Of a stretch of 10,255 nt of DNA, positions 1 to 6,683 are shown piece by piece. This DNA comes from an uncultured cyanobacterium (lineage in GTDB: Bacteria > Cyanobacteriota > Cyanobacteriia > PCC-6307 > Cyanobiaceae): positions 1 to 10,255 of the forward strand of contig CAIOXF010000216.1 in the NCBI GenBank assembly GCA_903862155.1, read 5' to 3'. The notes beneath the pieces are model-generated. The model ran no database searches, had not been told where the DNA came from, and was given only the letters and a program-made list of their open reading frames with translations. Both the position numbers and the translations under genes were made by a program. Within the stretch, counting starts at the first letter, position 1. Every line of letters begins with the position of its first letter.

Positions 1-1211
1 GGATTCACGCGCTGAAAGCGATTGAGGCCGGCGACCTGGCACTCGACGCCACGGTGGCGTCCCATTTCGACAGCTGCCTGGGCTGCTTCGCCTGCGTGAC
101 GGCCTGTCCGTCCGGGGTGCGGTACGACGAGCTGATCGAGGCCACCCGGCCCAAGCTCAACGCCGCTGAACTGCGCAGCCCCGCCCAGCAGGCCTGGCGC
201 CAGCTGCTGTTTGCGCTGCTGCCCTATCCGGCCAGGCTGCGGGCGGCTCTTCAGGCCGTACGCGGCTATGTGGGCTCGCCCTTGCAAGCCCTCACCCGCG
301 GCAGCGGCCTACTGCGATTGCTCGGGCCCCAGCTGCAGGCCATGGAGCAACTGCTGCCGCCGCTACCGGCTGAGAGCTTCCGCGATGGGTTCCCCATGGT
401 GGTGCCGGCCCAGGGAGAGCGGCGGGCCCGGGTGGGTCTGGTGCTGGGCTGCGTGCAGCGGGTGTTTGACCCGGCGGTAAACCACGCGGTGGTGCGGGTG
501 CTGAGTGCCAACGGCGTGGAGGTGGTGATCCCCCCCAGCCAGGGCTGCTGCGGCGCCGTGACCCATCACCAGGGCGAAGAGGGCCAAACCTCCCAGCTAG
601 CCCAGGCCCTGATCACCAGCTTCGAGAGCGCCATCGGCCCCGGCAAACCCGCCGGCGCAGAGCCCCTGGAGGCGGTGCTGGTGGCAGCCTCCGGCTGTGG
701 CCACACGCTCAAGGCCTATCCGCGGCTGGTGGGCACCAGCTTCAGCGCACCCGTGGCCGACGTGCACGAATTCCTGGTGCAACTGGGGCTGAGCGAAGCG
801 TTCCAGCAGGCCCTGCAGCCCCTGGCCCATCCCAACGGCGAGATCGCCACGGCCGAGCGGCCCCTGCCGGTGGCCTTCCACGACGCCTGCCACATGATTC
901 ACGGCCAGGGCATCACCACCGAGCCCCGCAACCTGCTCAAGGCCATCCCCCACATCCGCCTGCGGGAGCCCCTGGAGGCGGGCGTGTGCTGCGGCAGCGC
1001 CGGGATCTACAACCTGGTACAGCCCGACGAAGCCGAAACCCTCGGGCAGCGCAAGGCCGCAGACCTGGCCGGCACCGGTGCTGAGGTGGTAGCTAGCGCC
1101 AACATCGGCTGCACCCTCCAGATCCGCCGCCATCTGAATGGCCAGGAGCACACGATCCCGGTGTTGCATCCGATCGAGCTGCTCGACCGCAGCTACCGCG
1201 GCCAGGCGTGA
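1..1211 (+). CDS. glcF: Glycolate dehydrogenase (glycolate oxidase) iron-sulfur subunit GlcF, 5' truncated by window
   Basis: Partial gene: the frame is open from base 3 and gives 402 residues to the TGA at 1209-1211. Roughly 50 N-terminal residues, including the first 4Fe-4S ferredoxin motif of this family, lie outside the window. Visible residues 25-36 hold the second cluster motif CLGCFACVTACP followed by SGVRY, a GlcF hallmark. Two CCG-type cysteine-rich domains follow: GCCG near 181-184 with ASGCGH near 229-234, and CCGSAG near 329-334 with a final Cys near 370; FHDACH sits near 292-297. In the family, GlcF passes electrons from the flavin subunits during oxidation of glycolate to glyoxylate, in cyanobacteria for photorespiratory 2-phosphoglycolate salvage. 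The GTG at 54 is an internal valine, not the start. It overlaps the following permease by 4 bp, and the likely FAD partner glcE lies 2.8 kb downstream. Alternative: another GlcF/LldE-like oxidoreductase subunit. Confidence 0.9.
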   Translation, partial: IHALKAIEAGDLALDATVASHFDSCLGCFACVTACPSGVRYDELIEATRPKLNAAELRSPAQQAWRQLLFALLPYPARLRAALQAVRGYVGSPLQALTRGSGLLRLLGPQLQAMEQLLPPLPAESFRDGFPMVVPAQGERRARVGLVLGCVQRVFDPAVNHAVVRVLSANGVEVVIPPSQGCCGAVTHHQGEEGQTSQLAQALITSFESAIGPGKPAGAEPLEAVLVAASGCGHTLKAYPRLVGTSFSAPVADVHEFLVQLGLSEAFQQALQPLAHPNGEIATAERPLPVAFHDACHMIHGQGITTEPRNLLKAIPHIRLREPLEAGVCCGSAGIYNLVQPDEAETLGQRKAADLAGTGAEVVASANIGCTLQIRRHLNGQEHTIPVLHPIELLDRSYRGQA

Positions 1212-2638
1212 ACGAGCAGAACAGCCCAGGCCAGCTGTTCAGCATCCTGGGCGTGGGCTTCGGCCTGGCCGGAGCGATAGGCGGCACGATCGGCGCGGGG
1301 ATCCTGCGCACCCCCGGGCTGGTGGCCGCCCAGCTGCCCAGCACGCCGCTGGTGATCGGCGCCTGGGTGCTGGGCGGGCTGTACGCACTGCTGGGGGCCG
1401 TGTGCATTGCGGAACTGGCGGCGAGCCTGCCGCGGGCCGGCGGTTGGTATGTGTTCGCCGAGCGGGCCTTCGGGCGCTGGGCCGGATTTCTGGTGGGTTG
1501 GACCGACTGGCTGGCCCACTGCATCGGGCTGGCCTGGGTGGCCACCACGGTGGGCGACTACGGCGCCGCCCTGCTGCCGTCCCAGTTCGCCCTGCAGCCC
1601 ATGGCACCGCAGGCGATTGCCCTGCTCAGCCTGGCGGTGTTCGCCGGGATCCAGTGCACGGGCGTGCGCGCCGGTAGCGCCAGCCAGGAGCTGCTCAGCC
1701 TGGTGAAAGCGGGAGCGTTCCTGGCCCTGGTGGCCGCCTGTTTTCTGCTGCCCATGCCGACCGCAGGCCTTGACGCCGGCCCCGATGGGGGTATGGCCAG
1801 CGTGGTGACAGCCCTGGACAGGTCGGACCCTGCAGCCGCGCCGGACTGGAAGGGCTTGCTGCTCCCTGCGGTGCTGGCCCTGCAGGCCGTGATCACCACC
1901 TACGACGGCTGGGCCAGCCCGGTGTATTTCGCCGAGGAATTCACCGATCCCGGCCGCGACCTGCCGCGCTCGCTGATCGGGGGCGTGCTGGCTGTGCTGG
2001 CGCTCTATCTGCTGATCAACGCTGCGCTGCTCCATGTTCTGCCGATCGAACAGCTGGCCAGCTCCAACCTGCCGGCCGCCGATGCCGCCCAGCGGCTGAT
2101 AGGCCCGCTGGGCGGTGGGGTGATCACAGCGGTGGCGCTGGTGGCGCTGCTGGGCCTGATCAACACCGTGGTAATGGCGGCGCCGCGCATCCTCTATGGC
2201 CTGAGCCGCGATGGCCTGTTCCCCGCCTTTGCCAGTGGGGTGAATGCAGGTGGCACGCCGGCACCGGCGTTGCTGCTCACCACTGGCGCCGCAGCCCTAC
2301 TGGTGCTGGGCGGCTCCTTCGATCGCCTGCTCGGGATGGGAGCCTTCCTCTACGTGTGCCTGCCCCTAGCGGGGATCGCTGCCCTGGTGGCGCTGCGCTG
2401 GCGGGAACCGGAGCTCGAACGACCGTTTCTCACCTGGGCCTATCCGCTGCCGCCGCTGCTGGTGGCCGGGGTGTCGGTGGCGTTTCTGGCGGGTGATCTG
2501 CTCAGCGACGCCCAAAACGGCCTGCTGGCCCTTGGGCTGGTGCTGGCGGGGGCCCCGCTGTTGCTGTTCAGCCCGCCTGCATCAACGCCCATGCCTGGCG
2601 CAGGGTCTGCGCCTCCCCCAGATTCCCCGGGAACGTGA
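1208..2638 (+). CDS. APC-superfamily amino acid (or organic acid) permease
   Basis: 476-residue polytopic inner-membrane transporter. The first helix carries the APC glycine-rich substrate motif GGTIGAGILRTPG (residues 25-37), followed by the conserved AELAASLPRAGGWYVFAERA region (68-87). Residues 242-253 (AEEFTDPGRDLP) and 330-339 (YGLSRDGLFP) are further landmarks of the LAT/APC branch. About 11-12 hydrophobic segments are visible, close to the usual 12. The start is a GTG inside the glcF stop (GTGA, 4-bp overlap), which implies translational coupling and one transcript; there is no clear Shine-Dalgarno. Substrate cannot be read from sequence: most relatives carry amino acids or polyamines. 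The operon with glcF makes a photorespiration-linked substrate such as glycine or a short acid a reasonable guess only. The last 23 codons form a Pro/Ala/Ser-rich tail (about 456-476) encoded entirely opposite the 3' end of the minus-strand kinase gene. Confidence 0.85.
   Translation: MNEQNSPGQLFSILGVGFGLAGAIGGTIGAGILRTPGLVAAQLPSTPLVIGAWVLGGLYALLGAVCIAELAASLPRAGGWYVFAERAFGRWAGFLVGWTDWLAHCIGLAWVATTVGDYGAALLPSQFALQPMAPQAIALLSLAVFAGIQCTGVRAGSASQELLSLVKAGAFLALVAACFLLPMPTAGLDAGPDGGMASVVTALDRSDPAAAPDWKGLLLPAVLALQAVITTYDGWASPVYFAEEFTDPGRDLPRSLIGGVLAVLALYLLINAALLHVLPIEQLASSNLPAADAAQRLIGPLGGGVITAVALVALLGLINTVVMAAPRILYGLSRDGLFPAFASGVNAGGTPAPALLLTTGAAALLVLGGSFDRLLGMGAFLYVCLPLAGIAALVALRWREPELERPFLTWAYPLPPLLVAGVSVAFLAGDLLSDAQNGLLALGLVLAGAPLLLFSPPASTPMPGAGSAPPPDSPGT
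2568..2638. other. 71-bp convergent coding overlap (permease / kinase 3' ends)
   Basis: Both strands code here: the last 23 permease codons plus stop on + and the last 23 kinase codons plus stop on -. The kinase C-terminus (EAQTLRQAWALMQAG) looks family-like, whereas the permease tail is low-complexity Pro/Ala/Ser, so the permease probably extended into the kinase gene. Transcripts running to these stops would be complementary over at least this stretch. Confidence 0.9.
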
Positions 2639-3953
2639 GCACCGGCAGCTGGGGCACCGGAGCCTCGGCTGGCGTGAGCACCAGCGACAACCCGGGCAGC
2701 AGCTGCCCCCGCAGCTCCACAGCGCCCACCCCCAGGCCATCGGCCAGCAGGGTGTGGCTGGTGATGCCGCCCTTGCTGATCAGGTAGCCCAGATGCGGGG
2801 CGAGTCGACCCGCTAGCCGGGCCATCAGCCCGGCCAGCTCCTGCCCTAGGCGCCTCCGCTCGGCAGGGCTGGCGCAATGCAGCTCACCGCGGGAGGTGAA
2901 CAGCACGGGGGTGGCACCGCTAGCCCGCACGGCCTCCAGCTCCTGCAGCCACTGGCGCTCAAGGGAGGCCAGCAACTCCCGTGGCGCAGGCCCTTCCACC
3001 ACCCGGGCCACCTTGGCCACGGGAATCTCCACGCCCGAGCAACCCGGCGCCTCCAGCAACTTGGCCAACTGGTCATCCGCCAGGGGCACATGGGAGCCCA
3101 CCAGCACCAATCCCGGCAGGGGGTTGCCGTGGGGGCCTTGACGCCGCAATCCGGCCAGGCCCGCAGCATCCAGGGGCTGAGGCGGGAGATCCACCAGCCC
3201 GTTGAGCAGGCTGGCGGCCGACTGGAACAGAAACCGCCGCGGCCGCTCACCCGGCCCAGCACCGCTGAGGCCGCGGACCGCGGCACCGAGCGCGTCGAGG
3301 TGCCGTTGCTCCTGGGCATCCACCGCCACCATCGCGCCGGCGGGCAGGGCCGACAGCCGCTGCTCCAGAACCTCCTGGCCCGCCTCCAGATCGCGCAGCG
3401 TGAGCTGCTGCACCGCTGCCGCAGCCACCCGGCCTCCGGATTTCTCCTCCACCCAGGCCGCTAGGTGACTGGTGCTGAAGCCGAACAGGCGATCGCGGGC
3501 AAACGGCGTGGTGTGCACCGGTTCGCCATGGAGCAGATGCACCCCATCCACGGTGGTGCGTCCGCCCGGCAGGAAAGCCGGCGCCAGCAGGGTGGCGTCA
3601 AACGGGCCGAGCTCCTGCTCGATCGCTTCCACCTCCACGGGGAAATGGCTGCGCAGGGTGGAATCACCACGGCTCACCACGAGCCAGCGATCGATCACGC
3701 CAGCAGCCTGGGCTTCCGCCAACTGTGACTTCAAGGCCCTGCAGATCTCCACCACCCGCTGGCGGGCATCGGCGGGCCCCAGCGCCCGGGTGTTAGCCAG
3801 TACAAACAGCAGCGGTGCGGGGTGGGCCAGGCCCCGGCGCAGCGTGCCTGGATCCCAGCGCAGCAGCAACGGGCAGCTGTGCACCGTCTGCGACCCGGTG
3901 GGGTCGTCATCCAGAACGATCACCTTGAGCCGCTCTGCCACTGCCTCTGTCAT
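2568..3953 (-). CDS. Four-carbon acid sugar kinase family protein (DUF1537, OtnK/DtnK-like)
   Basis: 461 residues, normal for the family, with both halves present. The N-terminal domain shows LDDDPTGSQTV (14-24; the acidic DDxTG motif), SRGDSTLRSHFP (94-105, the DSTLR signature) and APAFLPGGRTTVDG (124-137). The C-terminal nucleotide-binding domain shows SKGGITSHTLLADGLGVGA (393-411) and FPGNLGEAQTL (441-451). Characterised relatives phosphorylate 3-oxo-tetronate, D-threonate or D-erythronate with ATP in the cytoplasm. The C-terminal motif wording (KGGITS, FPGN) differs from the GGDTS/SGNFG wording I recall for OtnK, so it probably belongs to another subfamily and its substrate is open. The usual partners (class II aldolase, hydroxy-acid dehydrogenase, isomerase) are not next to it; glcE-like and glcF genes are. 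ATG start at 3953, 14 bp from the divergent glcE start; TGA stop at 2570-2568 lies 71 bp inside the convergent permease gene. Confidence 0.85.
   Translation of the reverse strand: MTEAVAERLKVIVLDDDPTGSQTVHSCPLLLRWDPGTLRRGLAHPAPLLFVLANTRALGPADARQRVVEICRALKSQLAEAQAAGVIDRWLVVSRGDSTLRSHFPVEVEAIEQELGPFDATLLAPAFLPGGRTTVDGVHLLHGEPVHTTPFARDRLFGFSTSHLAAWVEEKSGGRVAAAAVQQLTLRDLEAGQEVLEQRLSALPAGAMVAVDAQEQRHLDALGAAVRGLSGAGPGERPRRFLFQSAASLLNGLVDLPPQPLDAAGLAGLRRQGPHGNPLPGLVLVGSHVPLADDQLAKLLEAPGCSGVEIPVAKVARVVEGPAPRELLASLERQWLQELEAVRASGATPVLFTSRGELHCASPAERRRLGQELAGLMARLAGRLAPHLGYLISKGGITSHTLLADGLGVGAVELRGQLLPGLSLVLTPAEAPVPQLPVLTFPGNLGEAQTLRQAWALMQAG
2597..2613. terminator. Perfect 7-bp GC hairpin inside the convergent overlap (possible two-way 3' end)
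   Basis: GGCGCAG (2597-2603), loop GGT (2604-2606), CTGCGCC (2607-2613): a perfect stem of seven pairs, six of them G-C or C-G, between the two convergent stop codons. No U-tract follows on either strand, so it is not a classical intrinsic terminator. It could stall polymerase or protect RNA 3' ends. In such GC-rich DNA a chance hairpin is possible. Confidence 0.35.
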
Positions 3954-3971
3954 GGCACCATCGTGCCGTGA
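3950..3971. promoter_or_regulatory. Inverted repeat filling the kinase/glcE divergent start gap
   Basis: The 14 bases between the divergent start codons (3954-3967) are GGCAC-CATC-GTGCC, a perfect 5-bp inverted repeat. Including the start codons and one further base each side, the arms are TCATGGCAC (3950-3958) and GTGCCGTGA (3963-3971), matching at 8 of 9 positions. Part of the symmetry comes free from the facing ATG and GTG. It could be a shared operator, or a 5' hairpin hiding either start codon in RNA. There is no room for promoters in the gap, so they must sit inside the opposite gene. Confidence 0.4.
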
Positions 3972-5152
3972 TCACCCCTGAGCCCCGCGAGCTGCAGGAG
4001 CTGGTGCGGGAGCTGCACCATCGCTCCTCCCCCTGGCTACCCAGTGGCCTGGGCACCCGGCTGCATTGGGGGCCGCCCGTGGAGGCAGGCCCTGGGGAGG
4101 CGGAGCCCACCGTGCTGAGCACGGCCCGGCTCGATCGGGTGTTGGAGCACAACCCCGGAGATTTCACGATCACCGTGCAGGCCGGCGCACCGCTAGCGGC
4201 CGTGCAGGAAACGCTGGCTGAGCACCGCCAATGGCTTGCGGTGGACTGGCCCTGGGGCAGCCGGGGCAACGGCGCGGGCAGCGGCAGCATCGGCGGGCTG
4301 GTGGCCCGCGGCCTGGCCGGGGGGTATCGGCAGCGCTATCTGGGCATCCGCGACCAGCTGATCGGCATCGCGCTGATGCGGGCGGATGGCACCAGGGCCC
4401 GGGCCGGCGGCAAGGTGGTGAAGAACGTGGCCGGCTACGACCTGATGCGGCTGCTGTGCGGCAGCTGGGGATCGCTGGCCCTGATCACCGAGCTCACCCT
4501 GCGCACGCTGCCGGTGCCGCCGGAACGCCGCGGCCTCTGGCTGGGCGGCCCGCCCCACTCCCTGGCCAAGCTCAGCAGCTGGCTGCTGAATTCCAGCCTC
4601 AGCCCGGAGCGGGTGGAGTGGCTGCGGCCGCCCGGCGGGGAAACTGGCGTGCTGGTGAGCCTGGCCAGCATCAGCCTCCAAACTCTGGAGGAGCAGGTGG
4701 CCTGCATCGCAGGCAAGGCCACCGAACACAGCTGCGCCAGTGAAACCCTCAATGGGGAGGCTCTGCTGGACCGACTCGATCAGGGCCGGGGCGGCGGCGC
4801 TGAGGCGGCCTGGCTACTGCGGCTGGGGGTGCGCCCCGACCGCGGGCCTGAGCTGCTGCAGGAACCGGCCCTGGCCGGCATTCCGGTGGTACTGGGAGCT
4901 GCCAGCGGCCTGGCCATGGCCTGGGCCGATGCAAGCGCCCTACCGGCCTACCGAGTGGAGGCGCTGCGGCGCCGCTGCCAGGAGCTGGGCGGCTTCCTCA
5001 CCGTGCTCTGCCAACCAAGCGGCAACACCATCCCAGCCTGGCTGGACGCGCCCTCACGCCCCCAGATCGAAGCCGTGAAGCGTCAGTTCGACCCCAAGCA
5101 GCAGCTGGCCCGCGGCCGCCTGCCCGGCGTCTACAACGCCTCCACCCGATAG
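3968..5152 (+). CDS. glcE: FAD-binding oxidase, glycolate dehydrogenase subunit GlcE-like
   Basis: 394 residues, nearer GlcE (about 350-400) than the longer GlcD. It is a PCMH-type FAD-binding protein: SGLGTRLHWG (26-35), LDRVLEHNPGDFTITVQAGA (55-74) and GSIGGLVARGLAGGY (106-120), then GGKVVKNVAGYDLMRLLCGS (147-166), a very characteristic GlcD/GlcE segment, and GSLALITELTLRTLPVPP (168-185). The C-terminus has VKRQFDPKQQLARGRLPG (370-387), the family's conserved tail. By family knowledge it works with GlcD and GlcF in oxidising glycolate to glyoxylate. GTG start at 3968: no ATG or GTG lies upstream in frame before the stop at 3926-3928, and no Shine-Dalgarno is visible. It starts 14 bp from the divergent kinase and its TAG lies 22 bp inside the convergent mutarotase gene. 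No glcD is in the window. Alternative: another GlcD-family 2-hydroxy acid dehydrogenase subunit. Confidence 0.85.
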   Translation: MITPEPRELQELVRELHHRSSPWLPSGLGTRLHWGPPVEAGPGEAEPTVLSTARLDRVLEHNPGDFTITVQAGAPLAAVQETLAEHRQWLAVDWPWGSRGNGAGSGSIGGLVARGLAGGYRQRYLGIRDQLIGIALMRADGTRARAGGKVVKNVAGYDLMRLLCGSWGSLALITELTLRTLPVPPERRGLWLGGPPHSLAKLSSWLLNSSLSPERVEWLRPPGGETGVLVSLASISLQTLEEQVACIAGKATEHSCASETLNGEALLDRLDQGRGGGAEAAWLLRLGVRPDRGPELLQEPALAGIPVVLGAASGLAMAWADASALPAYRVEALRRRCQELGGFLTVLCQPSGNTIPAWLDAPSRPQIEAVKRQFDPKQQLARGRLPGVYNASTR

Positions 5153-5165
5153 CGACAGGCCAGCT
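5103..5165. repeat. Nested inverted repeats across the glcE/mutarotase convergent overlap
   Basis: An outer perfect 8-bp inverted repeat, AGCTGGCC (5103-5110) and GGCCAGCT (5158-5165), encloses an inner perfect 5-bp stem, GGCGT (5126-5130), loop CTACA, ACGCC (5136-5140). The inner loop holds the mutarotase stop codon (minus strand TAG, 5133-5131). The whole set straddles both 3' ends (glcE stop 5150-5152). No U-tract. It may act as a structured 3' end for both transcripts, or be chance in GC-rich DNA. Confidence 0.25.
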
Positions 5166-5970
5166 CCAAACTCTCGCCAGGCTGCACCTGCAGCAGCCGC
5201 TCGCCACTGTTAAGGGCTCCGCGGGGCGCCGTCCAGGGCTCGATGCAGACCATCGGCCGGGGCGGGTCGGTCCAGATCACGGCCAGATCCAGGGGCGCCT
5301 CGGTATCGAGGCTGATCGCAAGGCCTCCAGCCTCCAGGCGCACCGCGGGGGTGGGTCCCGCCAGCAGATCCACACCGCTGGGCAGGGAGGCCAGCAGATC
5401 GGCTGTGTTGGCAGAAGCTCCAGCCGCCTGATCGGTGGCCTGGGACGGCAAACCATGCAGGCGCACAGCTTGAAGATCAGCCACCTTGAAATACGGGTGC
5501 AAACCAAACGCAAACGGCAGGGGCGCCTCCCCCTCACCGCCTGGATGACTCACCCGGGCCGTAATCGCCAGGGCCTGGGGCTCCAGCCGGAACTCCAGCG
5601 CCAGCGCGAAGCGATGGGGAAACACCACCAAGGTTGCTGGCGTGTTGGTGAGGGCGAGGCTCACCCCATCACCATCGGGTAAGGCACTGATCTGCCAGGA
5701 CAGATCGCGGGCAAAGCCGTGCTGGGGCATGGCACTCCCCTCAAGGCCACCACAGATCGGGAACAGCACCGGGATGCCGCCCCGCACACTTTTGGTGGGA
5801 TCGGCAAAGCGCTCGGCATCGAAGTAGAGCAACTCCCGCTCTCCCCAGGGCCCATGGCAGCTCCACCCCGTCACCAGCCCGCCACGCTCGGGCACCAAGT
5901 ACAAGCGGTCGCCATGGGGGGCGGTAAAGATCCAGCTTTCGCCAGGCTGATGGGGAGCGCTGAGGGTCAT
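5131..5970 (-). CDS. Aldose-1-epimerase-like protein (galactose mutarotase / hexose-6-phosphate epimerase fold)
   Basis: 279 residues from the ATG at 5970; cytoplasmic, no signal peptide. Landmarks: RGGIPVLFPICGG (63-75), MPQHGFARD (81-89) with a conserved His at 84, FGLHPYF (155-161) with the catalytic-type His at 158, and CIEPWT (242-247) with the Glu at 244 that acts as base in this fold. These residues indicate an active mutarotase interconverting alpha and beta anomers of a hexose or hexose phosphate. MPQHGFARD and FPICGG resemble the YeaD/slr-type subgroup, but the substrate is not readable. The frame stays open 20 codons upstream to 6030; I chose 5970 because that ATG overlaps the glycosyltransferase TGA (ATGA), because homology to the fold begins soon after, and because the extension lies inside conserved glycosyltransferase sequence. 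Last gene of the minus-strand cluster. Confidence 0.85.
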   Translation of the reverse strand: MTLSAPHQPGESWIFTAPHGDRLYLVPERGGLVTGWSCHGPWGERELLYFDAERFADPTKSVRGGIPVLFPICGGLEGSAMPQHGFARDLSWQISALPDGDGVSLALTNTPATLVVFPHRFALALEFRLEPQALAITARVSHPGGEGEAPLPFAFGLHPYFKVADLQAVRLHGLPSQATDQAAGASANTADLLASLPSGVDLLAGPTPAVRLEAGGLAISLDTEAPLDLAVIWTDPPRPMVCIEPWTAPRGALNSGERLLQVQPGESLELACRYRVEAL

Positions 5971-6683
5971 CCGCGGGCCCAGAGGTTGTATTTCAGGATG
6001 CACCAGATCGCGCGCACACCGTCTTTCCAACCGATTTTTTTGCCCTCCTCATAGGTGCGCCCGTAATAGGAAATGCCCACTTCATAGATGCGGCAGCGGC
6101 GCTTGGCCACCTTGGCGGTGATTTCCGGCTCAAACCCAAAGCGTTTCTCTCGGATCGGAATGGCCTGGATGATCTCCGTACGGAACGCCTTGTAGCAGGT
6201 TTCCATATCTGTGAGATTCAAATCCGTGAACATGTTGCTGAGCAAGGTAAGAAATCCATTGCCCACCCGGTGCCAGAAATACACAACCCGGTGCGGCGCA
6301 GCGCCTTGAAACCGGCTACCAAACACCACATCGGCCTTGCCATCCACAATCGGACCAATCACCAGCGGGTATTCCTGCGGGTCGTACTCCAGATCGGCGT
6401 CTTGCACGATGCAGATCTCGCCGCAGGCCGCCCGGAACCCCGTGGCCAAGGCCGCACCTTTGCCCTGATTGCGCGGATGCAGGATCAGGGTGAGGTCCGG
6501 GGCATCAGCCAGCCCGGCCAGTACCTCGCGCGTGCCATCGGTGGAGCCGTCATCCACCACCACGATCTGCTTGGAGGCAATCGGCGCCTGGCGCACCCGC
6601 TCGATCAGATCCGCGATGGTGGCTGCCTCGTTGAAGCAGGGGATCACCACCGAGAGCAGCGGCCGGGGGGCGGGGGCAGTCAT
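5967..6683 (-). CDS. Family 2 glycosyltransferase, DPM1-like (polyprenyl-phosphate sugar synthase group)
   Basis: 238 residues from ATG 6683, a single GT-A domain without membrane helices. Seen: SVVIPCFNEAATIADLI (11-27), VVVDDGSTDGTREVL (41-55; UDP/GDP-sugar site), NQGKGAAL (72-79), VQDADLEYDPQEYP (93-106; metal-binding DxD), FGSRF (121-125), METCYKAF (160-167) and, near the end, EVGISYYGRTYEEGKKIGWK (201-220). This wording fits the GT2 group making polyprenyl-phosphate hexoses at the membrane. Lipid and sugar are unknown. The gene is joined by ATGA overlaps to gtrA upstream and to the mutarotase downstream; GtrA presumably supplies the membrane part that DPM1-like fusions carry in one chain. 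The frame extends upstream to 6974, but that stretch lies inside gtrA and has no GT-like sequence. The 3' half has clearly lower G+C (about 54% over 6001-6360, hand count) and more A/T-ending codons than its neighbours. Confidence 0.9.
   Translation of the reverse strand: MTAPAPRPLLSVVIPCFNEAATIADLIERVRQAPIASKQIVVVDDGSTDGTREVLAGLADAPDLTLILHPRNQGKGAALATGFRAACGEICIVQDADLEYDPQEYPLVIGPIVDGKADVVFGSRFQGAAPHRVVYFWHRVGNGFLTLLSNMFTDLNLTDMETCYKAFRTEIIQAIPIREKRFGFEPEITAKVAKRRCRIYEVGISYYGRTYEEGKKIGWKDGVRAIWCILKYNLWARG

Noticed and set aside
597..1169. 190-codon minus-strand frame opposite glcF
   Set aside because: It lies across the conserved cysteine domains of GlcF on the plus strand; no independent evidence of coding.
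1193..2035. 280-codon minus-strand frame opposite the permease
   Set aside because: It shadows a clear APC transporter and its translation is Gln/Arg/His/Gly-rich low complexity with no motif.
3489..3496. HIP1 palindrome GCGATCGC
   Set aside because: It is the only copy I found in the window. At this base composition roughly one by chance is expected, so it is not the HIP1 enrichment seen in many larger cyanobacteria.
4193..4729. 178-codon minus-strand frame opposite glcE
   Set aside because: Composition-driven shadow (Ala/Gln/His/Gly-rich) over the strongly conserved FAD-binding segment.
5971..6030. 20-codon N-terminal extension of the mutarotase
   Set aside because: It would overlap conserved glycosyltransferase C-terminal codons and adds no fold-like sequence; the ATGA overlap at 5970 is the better start.
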